Assembly: GCA_946479015.1 (NCBI GenBank)
Contig: CAMLEQ010000001.1
Location: 1-52,799 of the forward strand
Direction of reading: 5' to 3'
DNA: 52,799 nt
From: an uncultured Gemmatimonadota bacterium
GTDB taxonomy: Bacteria; Gemmatimonadota; Gemmatimonadetes; Gemmatimonadales; Gemmatimonadaceae
The notes under the pieces were generated by a model that saw only the letters and a list, made by a program, of their open reading frames with translations, had not been told where the DNA came from and ran no database searches. Position 1 is the first letter of the stretch. Each line of letters starts with the position of its first letter. Both the position numbers and the translations under genes were made by a program. Shown piece by piece: positions 33,147 to 39,499 of the stretch.

Positions 33147-35119
33147 GGAACCCCCTGCCAATCCGAGAGCGTGGCGTCGGCGCTGGTGCCGCGCTGGAGG
33201 CGGCGCCGCACCTCGATCAGCGGCGCGGTCGCGCTCTGGCCGGCGCGCATGGCGTCGATCGCCCGATGGAGTGGATCGGCCACGTCGCGTGCCTCCGTCA
33301 GCGCGTCCACCAGGATCATGCGGAGCGAGTCCGTGCCCGCGGCCGACGACCGGTTCACCTCCACGAGCGCCCGGTCGATGCGCTCGAGCAGCTTTCGTCG
33401 TGTCTCGTCGGCGTGGTCGCGCGGGTCGCGCCCCGCCACGGTCGCGCTGTCGGTGCCGGTGAGCCGCACCTTCTCGATCTCGATCGGTTGGGTGACGAGC
33501 AGGCCGCGAATCCAGTATCGGTTGGCGTTCCGCGCCTTCATCAGCAGCTTGAGGGCGAGGCGCATGTGGGGGAGCGCGTCGTCCACCTGCGCGATGCGGA
33601 GCTCCGTGGTGGCGTCGAGCATCGCCTCCGCCGCCTGCTTGAGGATCTTCGAGCTCGGCGTCTCGCCCACGAAGCCGACCCCCTCCACGTACTCGAGGTC
33701 GTGCACGATCGACAGCACGCGGTTGCGCAGGTCCTCCTGCTTCATCCCCAGCATCATCGACTGGCGGATGTAGGAGGTGTCGACGACCCGGCGCTTGTGC
33801 TTGAGCAGCGTGTCGGCGCGCATGATGAGCATGCGCTCGCTCAGGATGGACGTGTCGAGCGCGGCGAGGGCGGCCGGGTTCACGTTCACCGTGTCCTTCT
33901 TGCGCGGGTCGAAGATGCGGATGGTCCGCGTCTCCGATTCCCCCTTGCCGGGGCCGGTGACGTCGTTCTCGTCCCAGGCGACGGCCCGCACGTTGAGCAC
34001 GTCCCCCGGCCCGAGGTGCATGGTGTCGAGGAGGATCGCGCCGCGGAACGTCGTCTGGCGCGCGTGATCGAGCCCACCACGCACGAGGGTCGTCCGCTTC
34101 GTCTCGATGCTGTTCTCCGAGCCCGAGGTGTTCAGCAGCTCGAACTCCACGCGCGAGAGCCCGATGTCGTCCTGGACGTCCGCGAACATCTCGATCCGTC
34201 CCTTCGCCGCCGGGTAGACCGAGTCGCGGGCCGGCGACACGAGTGTCACCGTGGGCGGCTCGTCGATCACCGGCTCGAGCACGAGCAGGCGGTCGTACCG
34301 GCGGTCGACCAGGCGCACCACGGCGGGCTTCTTGGGCATGGTCACGGCCACGCTCCACGTGTCGCCGACGATGCTCACGGAGAGCGTGTCGCGGTGCGCG
34401 CTCCCCCCTTCGCCGTACTGCGCGCCGAGGCTGTCGGTCGCTCCGGCGGCGGCGCCGCGCCCCCGCACGATCACGCGGCTTCCCACCAGCGCGGCCACGG
34501 ACGTGGGATCGTCCACGCCCTGCGGCTCGCGCCGGGCGTAGCTCGGCGACTCGATGCGGACGGCGATCACGGCGAGACGGTTCGCGAGCGGCGCGCGCGG
34601 CGCGGGGCGCAGGAGGATGTCCCCCGGGCGCGGGTGCAGCACCCGCTCGACCGTGCCACCGGGGAGCAGCGCGAGCGCGAGCACCCCCACCGCGAGCGCC
34701 GCGGCGGGCACCGCGAGCGCCCGGCCGAGCGAGGGGCGCATCGCGCCGCGCAGATCCACGCGGCCCACCGCGCGGTCGAGCGCGGCCGCGCCGGCCGCGG
34801 TGGTGCCCGCGGGATCCACCGCCGTCGCGAGCGCGAACTGGAGCGCGGGCACGCGCTCCTCGAGGTAGAGCGCCACGCGGCCGAGCGTGCGGGCGTGGCG
34901 CCCGCGCCAGAGCACGATCGCCGCCGCGACCACCGCGGCCGCCACCGCGGCGGGCACCGCGATGCGCCGGAGCCCGAACGGAAGCGGCACCACGAGATCC
35001 GCGAGCGCGACGAGCGTGATCAGCCCGAGCACCGCGGCCGCGCCCCAGAGCAGCGTCGCGCCGGCGATGGTCCCGATGAGCGCCGTGCGCGCTCGGCGCA
35101 CCTGTTGGATCGCCTTCAT
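33143..35119 (-). CDS. DUF4175-like membrane protein
   Basis: The 658-residue protein has two N-terminal membrane helices (about 12-35, 45-65) and a third near 155-175, then a long extracytoplasmic part with Ig-like strands (ESPSYARREPQG, PPTVTLVSPA) and a helical C-terminus rich in Asp, Arg and Glu. This fits DUF4175-type proteins of Bat operons. GGAGGAG lies 4 bases ahead of the ATG at 35119, which also overlaps the previous stop by 4 bp. The N-terminal 90 residues have a short paralogue at 13460-13843. Confidence 0.7.
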   Translation of the reverse strand: MKAIQQVRRARTALIGTIAGATLLWGAAAVLGLITLVALADLVVPLPFGLRRIAVPAAVAAAVVAAAIVLWRGRHARTLGRVALYLEERVPALQFALATAVDPAGTTAAGAAALDRAVGRVDLRGAMRPSLGRALAVPAAALAVGVLALALLPGGTVERVLHPRPGDILLRPAPRAPLANRLAVIAVRIESPSYARREPQGVDDPTSVAALVGSRVIVRGRGAAAGATDSLGAQYGEGGSAHRDTLSVSIVGDTWSVAVTMPKKPAVVRLVDRRYDRLLVLEPVIDEPPTVTLVSPARDSVYPAAKGRIEMFADVQDDIGLSRVEFELLNTSGSENSIETKRTTLVRGGLDHARQTTFRGAILLDTMHLGPGDVLNVRAVAWDENDVTGPGKGESETRTIRIFDPRKKDTVNVNPAALAALDTSILSERMLIMRADTLLKHKRRVVDTSYIRQSMMLGMKQEDLRNRVLSIVHDLEYVEGVGFVGETPSSKILKQAAEAMLDATTELRIAQVDDALPHMRLALKLLMKARNANRYWIRGLLVTQPIEIEKVRLTGTDSATVAGRDPRDHADETRRKLLERIDRALVEVNRSSAAGTDSLRMILVDALTEARDVADPLHRAIDAMRAGQSATAPLIEVRRRLQRGTSADATLSDWQGVP

Positions 35120-36525
35120 CGCTTCTCCTCCGCCTTCGCGGCGCCCGTCCGGCGGGCGGCGCGCCGCCGCAGCAGCATCTCACCCACGGCGAATACCAGC
35201 GCGGCCGCGTACAGCCAGGGCACGAGCGGCGCGGGCGTGATGTCGGGGACCGCGATCGCCGCGCGCGCCACCGTGCCGCGCGCCTTCCTCGCGCCCGCGA
35301 GCGCTGCGGTGTGCGCGTCGTCCAGCGGCTGGAGCGCGGGCACGCCACCGCACGGCTCCGTCATCGCCGCCACGAACCGGGCGAAGCGCGACTGGAGCAC
35401 GAGGTCGCCGCGCGATGGCACGGGCAGCGTCACCGCGCGCACGCACCCGGCGCCGTAGCGCTCCTCGGTGGCCGCCGGTGTGCCATCCACCCACCGCGCG
35501 ACGACGCGCGCGCCACTGCTGTCGCCGCGCGCGGTCGCGCCGAACATCGCATACCGCTCGAACGACGCGACCACCACCGTGGCGCCGGCGCTCACCGCGC
35601 CGACGGTGTCCGGCGTCTGCCGGGGGCTCCACGAGGGGGGAAGCCTCGTCGCGTGTGTCGCCGCGGGCGAGGCGGCGACGCTCCCATCGCGCGCGGGCCA
35701 GAGCACGAGCACGTGCCTCGCGCCGCGCGCCCAGGCGGAATCCGCCGCCGTGGCCGCGCCGCGGACGATGCGCACCGTGGGCTCGGCCGTTCCGGCGCGC
35801 GTGCGCGCCGCTCCAGCGGGTGACACGGGGAGCGCGAAGCGCAGCGGATCGTCGTCCGCGCCATCGAGCGCGATCACCGGCGCGGACGCGGAGTCGGTAG
35901 CCGCTGCCACGCGCACCAGTCGCACGGCGCCGGGCCACAGCGCGCGCACGGAGTCCGTCGCCTGGTCCACCTCCTCGGTGGCCAGCGGCGAGACGATCGC
36001 CAGCTCGAACGAGTCCGCGCTCTCCCGCATCGCCGTCGCCGTGCGCAGCCCCGCGATCAGCGCGGCGGTGAGCCGCCCCTGGCGGAGCGAGCGCGGCGCG
36101 CGCGCGAGCGCCGCCAACGAATCGGTGACCCCGTCGCGCACCACGGCGGCGGCGGAGTCGAACAGGACCACCGCATCACCGGTGGAGAGCAGCGCGTGCG
36201 CGCTGTCGGCCGCCTCCGCGGGGTGCGCCACCGCGCGCGAGCGGTCCACGAGGACGATGCGCGCCAGCGCGCGGCGCCGCGGCCGCAGCACAGGGCGCGC
36301 GAGCGCGGCGCCCACGGCGAGCACGAGGAGCACGCGCAGCAGGAGGAGCAGCAGGTCGCGCGGTTCGATCGCCCGCGCGTGTCCGCGCGCGGGACGGTCG
36401 GGGGCGAAGCGCGCCGTGGGGAGCGGCACCATCTTCGGCTCGCGCGTGACGATGAAGTGCAGCGCCACCACCGCCGCGGCCACTGCGCCGGCGGCGATCA
36501 GGAATGCCGGGGCGAGGAAGCTCAT
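35116..36525 (-). CDS. BatA-domain VWA-like membrane protein
   Basis: The 469-residue protein opens with the BatA signature: a short membrane helix (MSFLAPAFLIAAGAVAAAVV), ALHFIVTREPKMVPLPTARF and a second helix (LLLLLLRVLLVLAVGAAL). A von Willebrand A-like region follows (ARIVLVDRSRAVAHP); the usual DxSxS metal motif reads DRSRA and looks incomplete. A final helix lies at about 440-460. Such proteins work with MoxR ATPases in stress or envelope maintenance in several bacteria. Its ATG overlaps the DUF58 stop by 4 bp. Confidence 0.8.
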   Translation of the reverse strand: MSFLAPAFLIAAGAVAAAVVALHFIVTREPKMVPLPTARFAPDRPARGHARAIEPRDLLLLLLRVLLVLAVGAALARPVLRPRRRALARIVLVDRSRAVAHPAEAADSAHALLSTGDAVVLFDSAAAVVRDGVTDSLAALARAPRSLRQGRLTAALIAGLRTATAMRESADSFELAIVSPLATEEVDQATDSVRALWPGAVRLVRVAAATDSASAPVIALDGADDDPLRFALPVSPAGAARTRAGTAEPTVRIVRGAATAADSAWARGARHVLVLWPARDGSVAASPAATHATRLPPSWSPRQTPDTVGAVSAGATVVVASFERYAMFGATARGDSSGARVVARWVDGTPAATEERYGAGCVRAVTLPVPSRGDLVLQSRFARFVAAMTEPCGGVPALQPLDDAHTAALAGARKARGTVARAAIAVPDITPAPLVPWLYAAALVFAVGEMLLRRRAARRTGAAKAEEKR

Positions 36526-37400
36526 GCCCGCGCGTCCGATGTCGTATTCGGCGCCACCACGCGGCGCACCACCCGCTCGGGCGCCTCGTCGGTGGTCGCC
36601 ATATGGTACACCGCGCCGGCGGCGCGCCAGCTCGCCGCCAGCTCCTCCCGCCAGCGCGTGAACGACTCCTGATATTCCGCGAGCTCGCGTTCCTCGAGCG
36701 GCCGCCGGATGGCGGCATCCTCCGGGTCGGTCACCACGGGGCCGAGCGCGCTCGGATCGATCTCCTCGCTGGCCACGATGTGCACCGCGTACACCTCACG
36801 CCCCGCGGCGACCAGCACCTTCGCCTGCTCGAGCAGCTCGTCGGCGTCGCCGAGGAAATCGCTCACGATGGCGATGCGCCGGCTCGACCGCAGCGCGGCG
36901 AGCGACGGCGCCAGCGGCGCGCTGCCGCCCGGCGTCGTCTCCAGCAGCATCCGGAGCACGTTCGACACCGTCCCCCCGCGCGTGCGCGCGGGGAGCGCGC
37001 GCACGCCCTCCTCGTTCACCACCGCGATCCCCACCGGGTCGGTGCCCCCGTGCGCGACCGCGCACAGCCCGAGCGCCACCGACGCCGCCAGCTCCCACTT
37101 CGCGAGCGATGGCACCGGGTACGCCATCGATGCGCTCGCGTCCACCAGCAGCGTGGTGGGCAGGTTCGACTCGTCGTGGGAGAGCCGGATCGCCACGCGC
37201 TCCGTTCGCCCGAACAGCTTCCAGTCGATCTTCGACGGATCGTCCCCCTGCTGGTACGGCCGGTACGCGGTGAACTCCGGCGAATGCCCGACGCGCTTGG
37301 AGCGGTGCGCGCCCTGGAACGGACTCGAGGTGACGCGCCGCGCGTGCCAGTGCACCCCGCGAACGGCATCGAGCAGGGCGCCGCTGGTGAGCTGCTGCAT
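36522..37400 (-). CDS. DUF58 family protein (VWA-like)
   Basis: The 292-residue cytoplasmic protein carries the DUF58 core: SPEFTAYRPYQQGDDPSKIDWK, RTERVAIRLSHDE and LLVDASASMAYP. The last is a DxSxS metal-ion site of von Willebrand type and is intact here, unlike in the BatA-like neighbour. DUF58 genes directly follow moxR in many genomes; here the gap is 2 bp. It probably acts with MoxR as a complex partner. Confidence 0.9.
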   Translation of the reverse strand: MQQLTSGALLDAVRGVHWHARRVTSSPFQGAHRSKRVGHSPEFTAYRPYQQGDDPSKIDWKLFGRTERVAIRLSHDESNLPTTLLVDASASMAYPVPSLAKWELAASVALGLCAVAHGGTDPVGIAVVNEEGVRALPARTRGGTVSNVLRMLLETTPGGSAPLAPSLAALRSSRRIAIVSDFLGDADELLEQAKVLVAAGREVYAVHIVASEEIDPSALGPVVTDPEDAAIRRPLEERELAEYQESFTRWREELAASWRAAGAVYHMATTDEAPERVVRRVVAPNTTSDARA

Positions 37401-37402
37401 GA

Positions 37403-38449
37403 TCAGACCTTGATGTCGCTACGTGGCGTCGGAACGTGCGCGAGAATGTCGGCGACGAGGTCCTCGGACGTCACGCCTTCCGCCTCGGCCGCGAAGTTGG
37501 GGAGGATGCGGTGGCGCAGCACCGGCTTCGCCACCCGCTGCACGTCCGCCGGCGACACCGCCGCCCGCCCGGCGAGCAGCGCCCACGCCTTGGCGCCGAG
37601 CACCAGCGCCTGGCCGGCGCGCGGGCCGGCACCCCAGCGCGCGTACTTGCGGACGAGCGGCGGCACCGACTCCTCGCGGGGACGCGTGGCGCGCACCAGG
37701 TCCGTCACGTACGCCAGCACCGCCTCGGACACCATCACGTCGCGCACCAGCGCCTGGAGCGCGAGCGCCTGCTCCGCGTTCACCGTCGCCTGGATCCGCG
37801 TGTCGTCGCGCCCCGTGGTCGCGCGCAGGATCGAGATCTCCTCGTCCCGCTTCGGGTAGTCGATGCGGATGGCGAACAGGAAGCGGTCGAGCTGCGCCTC
37901 GGGGAGCGGATACGTCCCCTCCTGCTCGATCGGGTTCTGCGTGGCGAGCACGAAGAACGGCTTCGGGAGGGGCATCGTCTGGCCCGCCGCGGTGACGTGC
38001 CGCTCCTGCATCGCCTCGAGCAGCGCCGCCTGCGTGCGCGGTGGGGCGCGGTTGATCTCGTCGGCGAGGACGATGTTCGCGAAGATCGGTCCCTTCACGA
38101 AGCGGAACGCGCGGTGCCGGGTGGCCGCGTCCTCGTCGAGGATCTCTGTCCCCGTGATGTCCGAGGGGACCAGGTCCGGCGTGAACTGAATGCGCCGGAA
38201 GTCGAGGTGCATCGCCTCCGACACCGTCTTGATGAGGAGCGTCTTGGCGAGCCCCGGCACGCCCACCAGCAGCGCGTGCCCGCCGGCGAGCATCGCCATG
38301 AGCACCTCGTCCACCACGTCGGCCTGGCCGACGATTCGCTTCCCCACCTCCGCGCGCAGGGCGCGCACGGCGGAGATGAGCGCCTCCGACTCTCCGGCCG
38401 CCGCATCCGGAGCGGCGGCCGACTTTCTCCCCTGTGCTGCAACCGTCAT
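37403..38449 (-). CDS. MoxR family AAA+ ATPase
   Basis: This 348-residue ATPase has Walker A in LLVGVPGLAKTLLIK, Walker B in NIVLADEINRAPPRTQAALLEAMQE, sensor 1 in FFVLATQNPIEQEGTYPLPEAQLDRFLF and a C-terminal lid (SVPPLVRKYARWGAGPRAGQAL). MoxR ATPases act as chaperones for VWA-containing partners. It heads a six-gene operon with DUF58, BatA, DUF4175, DUF4159 and an amidotransferase-like protein, all overlapping or nearly touching. The ATG at 38449 is chosen because GGGAG lies 6 bases ahead; the frame is open to 38536. Confidence 0.92.
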   Translation of the reverse strand: MTVAAQGRKSAAAPDAAAGESEALISAVRALRAEVGKRIVGQADVVDEVLMAMLAGGHALLVGVPGLAKTLLIKTVSEAMHLDFRRIQFTPDLVPSDITGTEILDEDAATRHRAFRFVKGPIFANIVLADEINRAPPRTQAALLEAMQERHVTAAGQTMPLPKPFFVLATQNPIEQEGTYPLPEAQLDRFLFAIRIDYPKRDEEISILRATTGRDDTRIQATVNAEQALALQALVRDVMVSEAVLAYVTDLVRATRPREESVPPLVRKYARWGAGPRAGQALVLGAKAWALLAGRAAVSPADVQRVAKPVLRHRILPNFAAEAEGVTSEDLVADILAHVPTPRSDIKV

Positions 38450-38558
38450 GTCACACTCCCTGTATCCCACGCCAGATCCGAGTTCCCCGGCCGGGGTCCG
38501 CGCCCGGAGGGGCACGGTCGGATGCTCCTGTGACATGACATGGCGACGCGGGGGAACC

Positions 38559-38918
38559 CTACGTTTCTCGCTCCCGCACCACCGCCAGAATCCACTCCGG
38601 GTGCGCCTCCGCCACTTGCAGCAGCCGGAGCGCCGCGCCGTCGGGATGGCGCTTGCGCTGCTCCCACGCGCGGACGGTATCGGGGCTCACGTTCAGCGCC
38701 TGCGCGAACACCGGCTGCGAGAGCCCCAACCGCTCGCGCAGCCTGGCCACGCGCGCGGCGCTGTAGTCCGGCGCCGGCTCGGCCTCGGCCACGCGCGCCG
38801 TGAGCGGGCGGCGCACGGTGCGCGCGCCGGTGCGCTCGCCACGCTCGATGGCCACCGCCTCCTCGAGCCCTTCGATGATCCGGGCGCCGATGCTCTTCTT
38901 CTTGGTCGCCTTCTTCAT
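38559..38918 (-). CDS. HTH antitoxin, HigA/XRE-like
   Basis: The 119-residue protein has a helix-turn-helix at about 58-95 (VARLRERLGLSQPVFAQAL, SPDTVRAWEQ) of the XRE type and a lysine-rich start (MKKATKKKS). It follows the toxin gene with a 4-bp ATGA overlap, the HigBA order. Expected role: neutralise the toxin and repress the shared promoter. Confidence 0.85.
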   Translation of the reverse strand: MKKATKKKSIGARIIEGLEEAVAIERGERTGARTVRRPLTARVAEAEPAPDYSAARVARLRERLGLSQPVFAQALNVSPDTVRAWEQRKRHPDGAALRLLQVAEAHPEWILAVVRERET

Positions 38919-39274
38919 GGCTCCCCTCCCAGGGTTCGCGTGAGCCGCTTCATGGCCTGACGCTCGGCCGGCGTGATGTCGTCCTTTGCGTTCTTCGAGT
39001 AGACGAGCAGCACGTACACGCGCCGCTTCGCCGGCAGGTGAAGGCAGATCACCCTCGCACCGCCGCGCTTTCCTCTCCCAACCAGCGCGACACGAACCTT
39101 GCGCAACCCACCGGAATCAGGGATCAGCGCACCCACGTCCGGGTTCTCCACCAGCGCGCGCTCGAGCGCATCCTCCAGCGCCTCGCACTGCCCGGGAGCG
39201 GAGAACGCCCTCGCGCTCTGCTCGTAGCTCCGCAGGTAGATGAACTCGAGATAGTCTGTCGCGTCAGGATGCAT
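38915..39274 (-). CDS. RelE/HigB-like toxin
   Basis: This 119-residue protein matches RelE-type mRNA interferases of the HigB group: DSGGLRKVRVALVGRGKRGGARVI, then RVYVLLVYSKNAKDDITPAERQAM. The family cuts mRNA at the ribosome. It is first in the pair. A near-consensus promoter (39276-39305) ends one base before the ATG at 39274, so the message is leaderless or translation starts later than annotated. Confidence 0.85.
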   Translation of the reverse strand: MHPDATDYLEFIYLRSYEQSARAFSAPGQCEALEDALERALVENPDVGALIPDSGGLRKVRVALVGRGKRGGARVICLHLPAKRRVYVLLVYSKNAKDDITPAERQAMKRLTRTLGGEP

Positions 39275-39275
39275 T

Positions 39276-39305
39276 AGTATAGTACCTCGTCCTATAGTTT
39301 GTCAA
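39276..39305 (-). promoter_or_regulatory. Toxin-antitoxin promoter with TATAGT direct repeats
   Basis: On the minus strand TTGACA (39305-39300) and TATACT (39281-39276) are 18 bp apart, the best sigma-70 match in the window. TATAGT occurs twice on the plus strand (39278-39283 and 39293-39298), 15 bp apart, and may be the binding site of the HTH antitoxin. The -10 is only one base from the start codon. Confidence 0.7.
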
Positions 39306-39438
39306 GAACCTCCGACGCGCCACTTCCCTTCTGGCACGCGATCGACGAGGTAGCACGTCCGCGCGGGGCCGCTCGCATCCATGCATTGCGTGACGCATCC
39401 AGCCGGCACGCCGCTCCGCCCCCGGCCCCCACTACGAC

Positions 39439-39468
39439 AGAGCGCCCCCGCGTTCGCGGGGGCGCTCT
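39439..39468. terminator. Hairpin terminator after the second M16 gene
   Basis: AGAGCGCCCCCGCG (39439-39452) pairs with CGCGGGGGCGCTCT (39455-39468) with almost no loop beyond GTTC. It lies 31 bp after the M16 stop on the minus strand, between that gene and the toxin-antitoxin promoter, and could stop readthrough in either direction. The rest of 39306-39438 shows nothing I can name. Confidence 0.8.
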
Positions 39469-39499
39469 CTCGCCTGCATGACGATGCGGAGCCAGCTCG

